Source of the DNA: Marininema mesophilum
GTDB taxonomy: Bacteria > Bacillota > Bacilli > Thermoactinomycetales > DSM-45169
Reading direction: 5' to 3'
DNA: 64,000 nucleotides
NCBI RefSeq assembly: GCF_900106775.1
Contig: NZ_FNNQ01000001.1
Coordinates: 372,001-436,000, forward strand
Below are positions 43,373 to 52,663 of the stretch, one piece after another. How positions within the stretch are numbered: position 1 is the stretch's first letter; every line of letters begins with the position of its first letter. The notes below the pieces were generated by a model, which had not been told where the DNA came from, did not search any database, and saw nothing but the letters and a program-made list of their open reading frames with translations. A program made the position numbers and the translations under genes.

Positions 43373-44044
43373 TCAATAGCCTTGGCTTCCCTGCTTTCCA
43401 CTCACAATCGCGACACTTGAGCTAGCACCGATTCGATTAGCCCCTGCTTGCACCATTTTCTTTGCCCCTGAAAAATCACGCACACCACCGGAGGCCTTTA
43501 CACCTACTTCCTCCCCAACCGTTTCGCGCATCAGTTGTACAGCTTCCTCTGTTGCTCCTCCATGGCCAAAACCAGTAGAGGTTTTAACGAAGTGAGCTCC
43601 TGCCGCTTTCGCCTTTTCCGAAGCAACGCGAATCTCGTCAGAGTTAAGTAAACCAGTCTCTAGAATCACCTTCACAAGAACACCGTCAGCCGCCTCCACA
43701 ACGGCTGCAATATCTTGACGAACAGTATCCAAATCTCCTGATTTTAGCGCACCGATATTCATTACCATATCAATCTCACTAGCACCATTACGAATCGCAT
43801 CCTTCGTTTCAAAAGCCTTTGCTTCCGAAGTAGTAGCCCCTAAGGGAAACCCTACCACCGTACATACTTTGACACCAGTGCCTTTCAGTTTTTTAGCTGC
43901 TCGAGCTACCCAAAAGGGGTTAATACATACTGATGCAAAGTGATGTTCTGCCGCTTCCTCACACAACCGATCGACCTGGTCCGAGGTAGCCTCGGGCTTT
44001 AGCAATGTATGGTCAATCATGGATGCTAGTTCACGTACATTCAT
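43373..44044 (-). CDS. deoC: Deoxyribose-phosphate aldolase
   Basis: Splits 2-deoxyribose 5-phosphate into glyceraldehyde 3-phosphate and acetaldehyde in nucleoside breakdown. The protein has 223 residues. Schiff-base Lys154 is in FVKTSTGFG, with Asp92 (EIDMVMNIGAL) and Lys125 (VKVILETGLL) as helpers. IDHTLLKPEAT starts the barrel. Its start overlaps the stop of the upstream Nudix gene (ATGA). Confidence 0.96.
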   Translation of the reverse strand: MNVRELASMIDHTLLKPEATSDQVDRLCEEAAEHHFASVCINPFWVARAAKKLKGTGVKVCTVVGFPLGATTSEAKAFETKDAIRNGASEIDMVMNIGALKSGDLDTVRQDIAAVVEAADGVLVKVILETGLLNSDEIRVASEKAKAAGAHFVKTSTGFGHGGATEEAVQLMRETVGEEVGVKASGGVRDFSGAKKMVQAGANRIGASSSVAIVSGKQGSQGY

Positions 44045-44490
44045 GTGGCTTGTTCTCCTCTCAGAATCTCCTGTAAGCCCAGTTGGATAAAGGCTTGTTC
44101 TAGGACACTATCGTTATTGTCATACCCTTCATTACTTTGCTTCTGCCATGCTTCAGCTGGAGACAACCAGGTCGCACCAGTAATCTCGGACAATTGAGGC
44201 GTAACTGTGCCATCATCCGCTTCCACTAGGAAATAATGAACTTCTTTCGCAATATCTCCGTATTGGGGATGAAAATAACGATACCGAATTGTCTCTAATC
44301 GCTCGCAGATCTTTCCTTGAACTCCAGTTTCCTCTAAAATTTCACGGAGAGCGGTTTCCTCATCGGTCTCTCCTTCTTCTTTTTTCCCTTTTGGTAATGT
44401 CCAACGAGAATATCGATCTTCAATGAGTAAAATTTCTAATTCTCCTTGAACACGACGGTAAACAACACCACCGGCGGAAATCTCTTGCAA
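44041..44490 (-). CDS. Nudix hydrolase
   Basis: Hydrolyses a nucleoside diphosphate linked to another group; substrate unknown. The Nudix box runs G35 to G56 (GKKEEGETDEETALREILEE is its core) and is complete. The start is set at a TTG (44490) because AAGGAG lies eight bases upstream and the product then begins like other members (QEISAGGVVYR). An ATG at 44580 opens a longer frame with a poorly spaced GGGGTG. Coupled to deoC, so nucleotide clean-up is a likely role. Confidence 0.88.
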   Translation of the reverse strand: MQEISAGGVVYRRVQGELEILLIEDRYSRWTLPKGKKEEGETDEETALREILEETGVQGKICERLETIRYRYFHPQYGDIAKEVHYFLVEADDGTVTPQLSEITGATWLSPAEAWQKQSNEGYDNNDSVLEQAFIQLGLQEILRGEQAT

Positions 44491-44621
44491 TATCTTCACT
44501 CCTTCCACCTTGCTCGCTTCTTTCACCTGCGAGACTAATCTTGGCTTGATTTTAGCATATCCAAGCGGATTTAGGTTCATCGGGATAAAAAATCACCCCA
44601 TTCTCTTATTCAGTGGCTGAT

Positions 44622-44667
44622 AAATAGCTAGGAACCTTCTATTATTAAGGCTTCCTAATTCCTATTT
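44622..44667. repeat. Imperfect inverted repeat upstream of pnuC
   Basis: AAATAG...AGGAACCTT...AAGGCTTCCT...CTATTT: two nested paired arms about 46 bases long, 120 bases before pnuC and also upstream of the divergent Nudix gene. Confidence 0.55.
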
Positions 44668-44716
44668 AGTAATCTTTTCCCATCAACCAAACAATAATAT
44701 GATATATTTAATAAAT

Positions 44717-44750
44717 AATAGTAGCCAATTTATTTTCCTACTATTTTTTC
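44717..44750 (+). terminator. Terminator-like hairpin in the pnuC leader
   Basis: AATAGTAG and CTACTATT pair, followed by TTTTTC, 38 bases before pnuC. There is no plus-strand gene just upstream, so this may be an attenuator. Confidence 0.6.
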
Positions 44751-44787
44751 AAGTCTAACTAATCGCTACTTTGAAGGAGGAAGAAGG

Positions 44788-45372
44788 ATGGCATGGATCA
44801 TGAACATTGAAGTGTGGACAACGATTACAGGTCTGCTCTGTGTCTATCTCAATGCACGGGAAAATATCTGGGGTTTTCCTATCGCGCTAATAAACGTCTC
44901 CATATTTTTTATCATGTTTTATCAAGTACATCTCTATGCAGACATGGGCTTGCAGGTATTTTTCTTCATTCTTTCCGTGATTGGTTGGTATTTCTGGCTA
45001 ACAGGTGATAAAAATTCGAAGGATGTACGGGTCACACGTAATATGACAAAAAACGAAACCATCATTACGATCGGTACGATCTTAGTGGGTGGAATGTTGT
45101 GGGCGTTTCTGCTAGATAAGTTTACTGACGCCAGTATCCCTTATCTTGATGCAACCCTTGCTGTCGCAAGTATCATAGCTCAATATTTTCTATCTCGGAA
45201 AGTATTGCAAAACTGGCTGATTTGGATCTTCATCAATGTTTTTTCAATCGGTATGTACTGGTATAAAGAACTCTACATGACCAGCGGATTATACCTACTC
45301 TTCCTTGGAATTGCAACTTGGGGCTACTTTAGTTGGAAACAAGAGATGGGAAAAGTGACCTTAGCAGCTTGA
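44788..45372 (+). CDS. pnuC: PnuC-like nicotinamide riboside transporter
   Basis: Membrane protein of 194 residues with the PnuC fold (seven helices predicted). Family patterns: ENIWGFPIALINVSIFF, LYADMGLQVFFFILSVIGWYFW, then NWLIWIFINVFSIGMYWYKELYMTSGLY lining the substrate path. It imports a vitamin precursor, most likely nicotinamide riboside; PnuT/PnuX relatives carry thiamine or riboflavin. GAAGGAGG precedes the ATG. It is a single gene with a possible attenuator ahead. Confidence 0.9.
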   Translation: MAWIMNIEVWTTITGLLCVYLNARENIWGFPIALINVSIFFIMFYQVHLYADMGLQVFFFILSVIGWYFWLTGDKNSKDVRVTRNMTKNETIITIGTILVGGMLWAFLLDKFTDASIPYLDATLAVASIIAQYFLSRKVLQNWLIWIFINVFSIGMYWYKELYMTSGLYLLFLGIATWGYFSWKQEMGKVTLAA

Positions 45373-45379
45373 ACGAGAC

Positions 45380-46204
45380 TCACTCCTTGGAAAAACATGA
45401 GCCACTGTAGCTCTTCAACCAACGACTAGCATAGTCCACTGCGTCTCGTTGTGAAAAAAGTCGCGTTTTAGCAGAACCTACTTTTCCACTATACACCCTA
45501 CATTCACTCTCAAAGGACTTCCCTAACTCTGAAAACAGATGCGTCTGGTGATCAAGATCCGTATAGGTTTTCCAAACCCGTTTCCCACCCTCTATCACAG
45601 GCGCTCCCTCTTCTATCCTGGGTGCATAATTGACTCGATACTCTGCTAAATGAAAAGAGGTATTGGTATCGTAGTCAGCACCAAGCAACAAAACAGCAGC
45701 ATTTCCTTTGTAAAGATATGCTAGCGGAGATTCTTCACCCATCGAATTGTCTAAGGAATGAAGAGCGACAACTTCCTCTGCTCCTTTACCCCATGCGGCA
45801 AAGGATACCTTGGGGTGTGAACTTCTTAATGTCCCTGGCCATGAACGGAAAATTTCAGCCACTTGTCCCATTCCTTGGGTCGGAGTTGTTGCCGGATCAT
45901 AGGCTGGCATTTCGGCTCGGATAATAGGATGCCACTCTTCGGGTACAGGTGGGGCTTCCCAATGAACGGGATCGGACAAGGTGGGGGACTGAGTAGGCAT
46001 GATTAGGGTTCCATGGGATGTGATCACGTCCATCAATGCCTGAATCACTGTCACTGCACCTCCACATACCCACCCGAGTGAGGAGAGAGAAGTATGAACA
46101 ATTACCCGATCTCCCTCCAGCAAACCCAATTGCCGTAGATCCTCAGCTAAGGAAGAGCGGGTACGTGGAGTGGATGTATTTTGAACGAGTTGGCTTTCAG
46201 TCAT
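45380..46204 (-). CDS. Aminoglycoside N(3)-acetyltransferase family protein
   Basis: Protein of 274 residues of the AAC(3)/YokD family: DRVIVHTSLSSLGWVCGGAVTVIQAL, GTLIMPTQSPTLSDP, SSHPKVSFAAWG and LLLGADYDTNTSFHLAEYR with the catalytic-site His. Chromosomal members occur widely in Bacillales, and not all inactivate aminoglycosides, so resistance is possible but not shown. It is divergent from an MFS efflux-like gene. Confidence 0.9.
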   Translation of the reverse strand: MTESQLVQNTSTPRTRSSLAEDLRQLGLLEGDRVIVHTSLSSLGWVCGGAVTVIQALMDVITSHGTLIMPTQSPTLSDPVHWEAPPVPEEWHPIIRAEMPAYDPATTPTQGMGQVAEIFRSWPGTLRSSHPKVSFAAWGKGAEEVVALHSLDNSMGEESPLAYLYKGNAAVLLLGADYDTNTSFHLAEYRVNYAPRIEEGAPVIEGGKRVWKTYTDLDHQTHLFSELGKSFESECRVYSGKVGSAKTRLFSQRDAVDYASRWLKSYSGSCFSKE

Positions 46205-46254
46205 AATCGTCTCCTTATGTAGGATTATATTTTTAAACGTTAATAGGAGGTCCC

Positions 46255-47474
46255 ATGAGGGATAATAATATCAAAATTCTATTATTTTGTCGAATACTCA
46301 CTAACATCGTGGATAGTTTATATACAATCGCTACCATCTGGTATGTAAAAGAAGTCACAAATTCTCCTCTCTATATAGGCATTGCAGGGTTTATAATTAC
46401 TTTTCCCGTTTTATTTCAAATGTTCTTTGGCCCACTGATTGATGCTTTTTCTAAGAAAAACCTTCTATTGATGTCAGCAGGTATTCAAGGTGGCATCTTT
46501 CTAATCCTTGCCACCCTCTACTAATCTGGAGGATTATATATCGTTTTGCTTCTATTTTTGATCTTCTGGGCAACCTTACTTGCTGAATTAAGTTATCCTA
46601 CCGAAAGCGCTCTCGTTCCAGACTTAGTATCGGAAAGTGAACTCCATAAAGTGAACTCGATCTTTTCATTTACTTACAGTGGCTTAAATCTCCTTGCTAC
46701 AGCCGTTGCAGGTACTATCGTTGCAATAATTGGGGTTGGAGCCATCTTCAGTGTAAACGCAGGTGTATTTTTGCTTACGTTCCTCCTGCTGCGAATTTTT
46801 CTGCGCTTACCAACCAAAGAAAAATTAATGAAACCTAAAAAAACATCTTCATTCTTTACTCAGTACAGGAAAGAACTTCTACAGGGCTTCTCTTATATTA
46901 GCAAGTTGAAGATAATGAAGAAGTTGTTAAGTGTCTTTATTCTTATTAATTTGTTGGTTTGTATCTCACTCGGACTTCTACCTATCTTATCAAAAACTCC
47001 ACAAGAGTATAGTTATTGGTCCGCCTCTGTATCCATTGGGATATTAATCGGGGGACTAGTCGCCTCGTATCTATCCCGATTTCCCTTGAGACGATTACTC
47101 GTCATCCTTTTTTTCATTGCCGGGGTATCTTGGCTTTGTGCCGTCCTCATGATAAGTAATCTTTTCTTTGCACTTGCTTTCTTTAGTATTGCTTGGGGTG
47201 CCATCGGAGTTTCCGGTGTCCTTCTTCAAACCATTCTTCAAGTAAATCTTTCATCTGAATATCGAGGGCGTGGACTTACGCTGGTTATGGCTATACTAGG
47301 TTCTTTGTCCCCTTAGGTTTTTTTCTTGCAGGAATACTATCTAAATTTATATCGCACACACTTTTAATGGCTATCAGTGGAATCGCACTATTATTCGTAG
47401 CGTTTTATTATAGTATAAACCCCATCTTTAATAAAATGACGATGATGGATCAACCCTTCGAGGATCCACTCTAA
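46255..47474 (+). pseudogene. MFS transporter, broken by a stop codon and a frameshift
   Basis: Would encode a drug-efflux-like major facilitator of about 405 residues (FCRILTNIVDSLYTIATIWYVKE start). An in-frame TAA at 46522-46524 interrupts helix 3 (ATLY stop SGGLYIVLLL). A second break lies near 47308-47314, where the frame hits TAG but a shift of one base continues PLGFFLAGILSKFISHTLLM to a stop at 47474. AGGAGG precedes the ATG at 46255. The rest reads well, so the damage is recent, or sequencing errors are present. Confidence 0.85.
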
Positions 47475-47569
47475 ACGTTCAGATAACGTGGATCTAACAA
47501 AATAATGATGCTAAGCAACCTCGATGATAAAACTGTTGTCAAATGAATTACATTACGATCCTAACCGCC

Positions 47570-48073
47570 TTACCCCTGCTTCATCTCCGACACCATCGCA
47601 TCAATGGCACATTGTGGAGAGCAATATTCAATTACCTTTCCTCCTTCTTCATCGATGATGCTCTCCATACCTAATTCCTGCCGAGCTGGTTCATCTGAGT
47701 TAAACTGGAACTGACAATGGGAACACACCTTTAGAGGTCGGCTCTCACTAATCATTTGAACGAGAACCTCTAAGTTTTCTCCTTCCAGATGAAAATGCTC
47801 AATAGCATGATGGATAAAGTGTTGTCCTGTTTCGAAAAATGTGACGTCTTCCTGTACATAGCGCTCTTCGTGCCAAAAGGCCAAGGTGCCATCGGATAAA
47901 TGAGTCAGATAATACCCCTCTCCAAGGATCATGGAGGATTGCTTCAATGCTTCATATGTACAAAAGCGTAATTCCATTGCTAAGTTTTCTAGCAATTCAT
48001 GATCTACGTCATTTAGAACAGAGCTCCAGTCAATCTGATCCAGCGCATCTTCCCATTCATCGCCTGTACTCAT
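47570..48073 (-). CDS. Hypothetical protein with C-terminal zinc-ribbon cysteines
   Basis: Acidic protein of 167 residues. The N-terminal two-thirds is helical with an aromatic patch (EGYYLTHLSDGTLAFWHEERY). The C-terminal part has CSHC and YCSPQC, four cysteines able to bind zinc. No family recognised. The ATG at 48073 (STGDEWEDALDQIDW) has AAAGGAG nine bases upstream. It is followed by an AT-rich gap with no clear terminator. Confidence 0.7.
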   Translation of the reverse strand: MSTGDEWEDALDQIDWSSVLNDVDHELLENLAMELRFCTYEALKQSSMILGEGYYLTHLSDGTLAFWHEERYVQEDVTFFETGQHFIHHAIEHFHLEGENLEVLVQMISESRPLKVCSHCQFQFNSDEPARQELGMESIIDEEGGKVIEYCSPQCAIDAMVSEMKQG

Positions 48074-48217
48074 CAAACCAAACTCCTTTCTTTTGCACAC
48101 ACTTATAAAACCCCTCAAAGACTAAAAGAGGACTCTAAATAATTGCTCAAAAATTTCAGAGAACACTCTATAGTATAGAACAAACATTTCGTTTTCGACA
48201 AATCACTTTTTTCATCA

Positions 48218-48256
48218 CAAAAAGAAAAAGCCACCCTTGCACTAAGGGTAGCCACA
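48218..48256 (-). terminator. Intrinsic terminator after mtaB
   Basis: On the minus strand GGCTACCCTT-loop-AAGGGTGGC is followed by TTTTTCTTTTT. Confidence 0.85.
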
Positions 48257-48280
48257 TTTCACAGGCTAAGTCGCTAGACT

Positions 48281-49627
48281 TCAGCCTGCTTTTGATTCCG
48301 ATGGAGCATCTTCCATGGTCCGGACAAATGTCCCAAAGCAGTACTCAGAACCTGGCTTATCGATTTGAACTCGGCATACCTTCCCAACAAGCTCCTCAGA
48401 AGCTGGAAAGACTACTTGGAGGTAGTTGTCGGTATAACCCATATAAAGACCACTTTCAGGGTCCTCTTTCCATGGGCGCTCAGGAATAACATCCAGAACC
48501 TCGCCAACATTTTCAGAGGAATACTTTAATGCGAGACGATTGGAAAGATCAATGAGGCGTTGTACTCGATCCTGCTTCACCTCCGCATCCACTTGATCGG
48601 TCATCCGAGCCGCAGGAGTTCCTGTCCGAGTCGAGTAGGGGAAGACGTGCAGCTCAGAGAAACCTAGCTCCTCTATGAGACGATATCCATTCTCAAATTG
48701 CTCCTCGGTTTCCCCTGGAAAACCAACGATCACATCCGAGGTGATCGCTACTCCAGGCATCGCTTTATGGAGATAATGAATCTTCTCCCGATATTCATCG
48801 ACAGTATACCGACGGCGCATCCGTTTGAGAACCTCATCATCGCCTGCTTGGAGAGGTATGTGCAAATGGCGGCACATTTTGTCCGACTTATTTAGCACCT
48901 CAATCACCCGGTCATCGATCTGGCTCGCTTCAATCGAGCTGATCCGAATCCGAGTCAATCCTTCTAATTTATCCAACTCCCAAAGTAGGTCTGCCAACTT
49001 ATAATTTTCAAGATCCTCCCCATAGCCACCGGTATGAATCCCTGTTAGTACGATTTCCTTATAGCCGGCATCGATCAACTGTTGCGCTTGCTTTAAAACG
49101 CTCTCGGGTTGACGACTACGCAGTAGACCTCTTGCCCAGGGGATGATACAGAAGGTACAGAAGTTATTACACCCCTCCTGGATCTTCAGGGAAGCTCTCG
49201 TCCGGTCAGAAAAAGTGGGAACATCCAATTCTTCAAATTCCCGCGTCTTCATGATGTTATTAACCGCATTGACCGGTTTACGAAGAGCGCGATGCTCTTC
49301 AATATAATCAAGGAGCTTATCCCGTCCTTGGGTACCAACCACCACATCCACCCCTGGAATGTCCAGGATTTCCGCTGGAGAGGTTTGGGCATAACAACCT
49401 GTTACCGCCACCACCGCTTCCGGATTGGTACGCACAGCGCGTCGAATCATCTGCCGACTTTTTCGATCTCCTGTGTTGGTTACCGTACAGGTATTGATCA
49501 CGTATACATCTGCCTGTGCTCCAAAATCAACTTTTTCATAACCCTGCCGTTGAAACAGTTGCCACATGGCTTCCGTCTCATAGGCGTTCACTTTGCAACC
49601 TAGTGTATGGAATGCCACCGTACTCAC
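48281..49627 (-). CDS. mtaB: tRNA t6A37 methylthiotransferase MtaB
   Basis: Radical-SAM enzyme that adds a methylthio group to t6A37 of tRNA, 448 residues. The N-terminal domain carries cluster cysteines Cys11, Cys47 and Cys78. The radical-SAM motif CNNFCTFC gives Cys153, Cys157 and Cys160. A TRAM domain is at the C-terminus. The GTG start overlaps the rsmE stop (GTGA), with GGGGGTG upstream. Confidence 0.96.
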   Translation of the reverse strand: MSTVAFHTLGCKVNAYETEAMWQLFQRQGYEKVDFGAQADVYVINTCTVTNTGDRKSRQMIRRAVRTNPEAVVAVTGCYAQTSPAEILDIPGVDVVVGTQGRDKLLDYIEEHRALRKPVNAVNNIMKTREFEELDVPTFSDRTRASLKIQEGCNNFCTFCIIPWARGLLRSRQPESVLKQAQQLIDAGYKEIVLTGIHTGGYGEDLENYKLADLLWELDKLEGLTRIRISSIEASQIDDRVIEVLNKSDKMCRHLHIPLQAGDDEVLKRMRRRYTVDEYREKIHYLHKAMPGVAITSDVIVGFPGETEEQFENGYRLIEELGFSELHVFPYSTRTGTPAARMTDQVDAEVKQDRVQRLIDLSNRLALKYSSENVGEVLDVIPERPWKEDPESGLYMGYTDNYLQVVFPASEELVGKVCRVQIDKPGSEYCFGTFVRTMEDAPSESKAG

Positions 49628-50379
49628 AGTGGCTCACCCCCTAACTCTCCATAAGTGTAGTGGATACAAGCAATTGCCGCGAGAGGAGCTGTCTCTGCTC
49701 TTAGGATTCGTGGGCCTAAGTGTAAGAGCTCTGCTCCCTCACTCACAACTTCTGTTGCTTCATCCTCGGTAAACCCTCCTTCAGGCCCCACAATTACCAA
49801 GATACTCCTAGCCTTTCGGCCAGTAAGCAACTGATAAAGAGCCTTTCCACCCCTTTCATAGGCGAAAAGGATCTGGTCGTAGGAGGAGAATTGTGCCAAA
49901 CATTGACGCCAATTCATCAAGGAATGGACAGTGGGAATCCGTCCTCGCCGGGACTGTTCAGCAGCCTCTTTCACGATACGTTGCCATCGGTCCCTTCGCT
50001 TCCCAGCCTTTTTTTCATCCAGTTTAACCACCGTACGTGCAGATGTGAAGGGAAGAAAGGCGCTTGCGCCCAGTTCCGTGCCCTTCTGCAGAACCCAGTC
50101 GACTTTGTCACCCTTCGGAAGGGAGAACGCGATGGTTACTTCCACCCGTTCTGGTTCCCCTGTTGAAGAAAAGGATTCGAGGATTCGGCAGCGGATTTCT
50201 TTCCCACTGATCTGTTCAATCATGACGCGATAGTCTGTACCCACCCCATCACAACAAAGGATGATACCCTCTACTTCCAGCCGCATCACGTTTTTAATAT
50301 GATGTACGTCGTCACCCGTTAGCGTGAGAGACTGGGTGGCGACATCTATTTGATTGGCTTCAATAAAGTATCGTTGCAT
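49624..50379 (-). CDS. rsmE: 16S rRNA (uracil1498-N3)-methyltransferase RsmE
   Basis: SPOUT-fold methyltransferase of 251 residues. An N-terminal PUA-like part (HHIKNVMRLEVEG) leads to the knotted domain with FSLPKGDKVDWVLQKGTELGAS, VVGPEGGFTEDE-like SAM loop (VIVGPEGGFTEDEA) and LGPRILRAETAPLAAI. AGGGGTG precedes the ATG. Part of the prmA-rsmE-mtaB unit. Confidence 0.96.
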   Translation of the reverse strand: MQRYFIEANQIDVATQSLTLTGDDVHHIKNVMRLEVEGIILCCDGVGTDYRVMIEQISGKEIRCRILESFSSTGEPERVEVTIAFSLPKGDKVDWVLQKGTELGASAFLPFTSARTVVKLDEKKAGKRRDRWQRIVKEAAEQSRRGRIPTVHSLMNWRQCLAQFSSYDQILFAYERGGKALYQLLTGRKARSILVIVGPEGGFTEDEATEVVSEGAELLHLGPRILRAETAPLAAIACIHYTYGELGGEPL

Positions 50380-50400
50380 AAATACACCCCTATCATCCTA

Positions 50401-51336
50401 TCACGATCGAGCAGTGATTGCCACCCAGTCACCTTCTTGCAACCGTTCCACGACATGGTAACCTGCATCGCTTAGGGCTTGTACAACTTCCTCTTCCTTT
50501 TGGCGGATGATACCCGAGCCGATAAAGGTTCCATCTTTCATTAATACTCGGGAAAGATCCGGAACAAAGCGCAGGATAATCTCCGCCAAGATATTGGCAA
50601 CAACCACGTCAACCCTGCGATCTATCCCTTGCAAAAGGTCATTCTCCTCAACCCGGACACGATTCTGCGACTGATTAAGAGCCACATTCGCTTTAGCTTG
50701 TTCCACTGCGACTGGGTCTAAATCTAGAGCAAGAACATCCTCAGCCCCTAGTTTCGCAGCGGCTACTGCCAAAATCCCGCTTCCACAGCCGACATCAACA
50801 ACTGTACTGCCTGGGGATATAACCGACTCCAACAATTTCATACTCAGTGTCGTGGTTGGATGGGTTCCTGTACCAAAAGCCATCCCAGGATCCAATTCGA
50901 TAATCTCCTCCCCTGGAGATGGGCTGTATTCCTCCCAAACGGGTTTTACTATCAGTCGTTCCGAAACACGTACCGGTTTATAGTATTTTTTCCAGGCATG
51001 GGCCCAGGATTCCTCACTCATCTCACGCGTGACGATAGTAACAGGACCAGGATCCAAGTCAAATTGAGCCAGTCCACGCGTTTTCTCTTCAATTCTCCTT
51101 AATAAGTCGTCCCCATAGATCGATTCTGAGAAATAACCCGCCAGCCAGATCCCTTTATCTGGGTAGTCGTTCTCGGCTAAGGCAAAAATCTCACCAAAGG
51201 GTGTATCCCAGTCTTTCTTTAATACCGATGAGTCCCATGTAGCAGTACCCCCAGCACCTTCACTCAAGAGGAAGTCAGCAACAGCTTCCTCCGCCTCTTG
51301 ACTTGTATGCACCCGAACTTCGATCCAATTCATCAT
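50401..51336 (-). CDS. prmA: Ribosomal protein L11 methyltransferase PrmA
   Basis: Methylates ribosomal protein uL11, 311 residues. An N-terminal substrate-recognition domain is followed by the methyltransferase domain with DPGMAFGTGTHPTT, VVDVGCGSGILAVAAAKLGA and VVANILAEII. AAGGGGATG lies upstream; 51333 is an equally good start. It follows the dnaJ terminator by about 15 bases, so readthrough probably feeds it. Confidence 0.95.
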   Translation of the reverse strand: MMNWIEVRVHTSQEAEEAVADFLLSEGAGGTATWDSSVLKKDWDTPFGEIFALAENDYPDKGIWLAGYFSESIYGDDLLRRIEEKTRGLAQFDLDPGPVTIVTREMSEESWAHAWKKYYKPVRVSERLIVKPVWEEYSPSPGEEIIELDPGMAFGTGTHPTTTLSMKLLESVISPGSTVVDVGCGSGILAVAAAKLGAEDVLALDLDPVAVEQAKANVALNQSQNRVRVEENDLLQGIDRRVDVVVANILAEIILRFVPDLSRVLMKDGTFIGSGIIRQKEEEVVQALSDAGYHVVERLQEGDWVAITARS

Positions 51337-51351
51337 GTCATCCCCTTGGAC

Positions 51352-51379
51352 AAAAAAAGAACGGGCTTAAGCGCCCGTA
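51352..51379 (-). terminator. Intrinsic terminator of the heat-shock operon after dnaJ
   Basis: On the minus strand ACGGGC-GCTTAA-GCCCGT is followed by TCTTTTTTTG. Confidence 0.8.
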
Positions 51380-51407
51380 TAACAGATTCTACTTCCCTGA
51401 AGTACTT

Positions 51408-52529
51408 TTAGTCCCCAGTAAAGGCTCGCTTCATTTTATCGAAGAAGCTATTGTTTTGCTCAGAAACATAGTCCCCTGATATTTTTCCGAACTCACGAAG
51501 AGCTTTTTTCTGTTCATCGGTCATCCGCGTCGGAGTGACTACCCGTACTTTGACCAATTGATCCCCATGGCCGTTACCGTATAAACGAGGAACCCCTTTG
51601 CCACGCAGACGAAATTCAACCCCTGATTGTGTACCTGCTGTAATCTTGAGTGAAGCTCGCCCTTCGAGTGTAGGAACCACAATCTCATCGCCTAGGGCTG
51701 CTTGGCTAAAGGTGATCGGCATTTCACAGGTGATATTGATTCCATCTCGCTTGAAAAACTCATGTGGCCGAACTTCAATAACGATATATAAGTCCCCAGC
51801 AGGGCCTCCATTCACGCCGGCTTCCCCTTCGCCAGAAATGCGCAACTGCTTGCCTTCGTCGATTCCTCGGGGGATATTGATATGAATACTTCTCCGCTTT
51901 TTCACTTGACCCGCACCACTACAGGTCTTACATTTTTCGCGGATGATTTTACCACGACCATTACACTGATGACAGACTCGCTTATTTACTACGCGGCCAA
52001 AGGGCGTATTTTGTACGCTTTCTGCTTGACCAGAACCTTTACAAACGGAGCAAACCTCAGGATGAGTTCCCGCCTGCGCTCCATTTCCATGACAATCCGA
52101 GCATGTCTCGGTACGAGGAACTGGGATATCCATCTCTTTTCCAAATACCGCATCTTTAAATTCAATGGTAAGTCGGTATTCCAAGTCAGCTCCTTGGCGA
52201 GGGGCATTCGGGTTACGCCGACCTCCCCCGAAGAACATATCAAAGATATCACCAAAGCCGAAATCTGAGGCACCCCCACCAAAGCCGCCAAAACCAGCTC
52301 CTGCGGCATTGGGATCCGCATGACCAAATTGATCATAGCGTGCTTTTTTCTGATCGTCCCGGAGTACTTCATAGGCTTCTGTCGCCTCTTTAAATTTTCC
52401 TTCAGCATCCGGCGATTTATTTACATCAGGGTGGTATTGACGGGCTAACTTTCGATACGCTTTACGAATCTCGTCACTGGATGCATCCCGTCCTACCCCA
52501 AGTACTTCATAGTAATCACGCTTACTCAC
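51408..52529 (-). CDS. dnaJ: Chaperone DnaJ (Hsp40)
   Basis: Co-chaperone that stimulates DnaK ATPase, 373 residues. J domain with HPD in ARQYHPDVNKS, a Gly/Phe-rich linker (FGGFGGGASDFGFGDIFDMF), then four zinc repeats (CSDCHGNG, CSVCKGSG, CHQCNGRG, CKTCSGAG) and the C-terminal substrate domains. The GTG at 52529 is chosen for AAAGGAGGTGG just upstream. Confidence 0.97.
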   Translation of the reverse strand: MSKRDYYEVLGVGRDASSDEIRKAYRKLARQYHPDVNKSPDAEGKFKEATEAYEVLRDDQKKARYDQFGHADPNAAGAGFGGFGGGASDFGFGDIFDMFFGGGRRNPNAPRQGADLEYRLTIEFKDAVFGKEMDIPVPRTETCSDCHGNGAQAGTHPEVCSVCKGSGQAESVQNTPFGRVVNKRVCHQCNGRGKIIREKCKTCSGAGQVKKRRSIHINIPRGIDEGKQLRISGEGEAGVNGGPAGDLYIVIEVRPHEFFKRDGINITCEMPITFSQAALGDEIVVPTLEGRASLKITAGTQSGVEFRLRGKGVPRLYGNGHGDQLVKVRVVTPTRMTDEQKKALREFGKISGDYVSEQNNSFFDKMKRAFTGD

Positions 52530-52603
52530 CGGACCACCTCCTTTTATCCTCAACATATGCCTTGCTTAGCAAGGGGGTCAAATCTACTACGTGAGTGAAA
52601 AAC

Positions 52604-52641
52604 GCCAAAAGTCAAAGCCAGTCCACTGGCTTTGACTTCCC
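52604..52641 (-). other. Strong hairpin between dnaK and dnaJ
   Basis: A 14-bp perfect stem (AAGTCAAAGCCAGT / ACTGGCTTTGACTT) with a two-base centre, followed by only TT then GG on the minus strand. Probably a partial terminator or RNA-processing site that lowers dnaJ relative to dnaK. Confidence 0.7.
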
Positions 52642-52663
52642 GAGCAAAGTGAAGAGAGACGAA

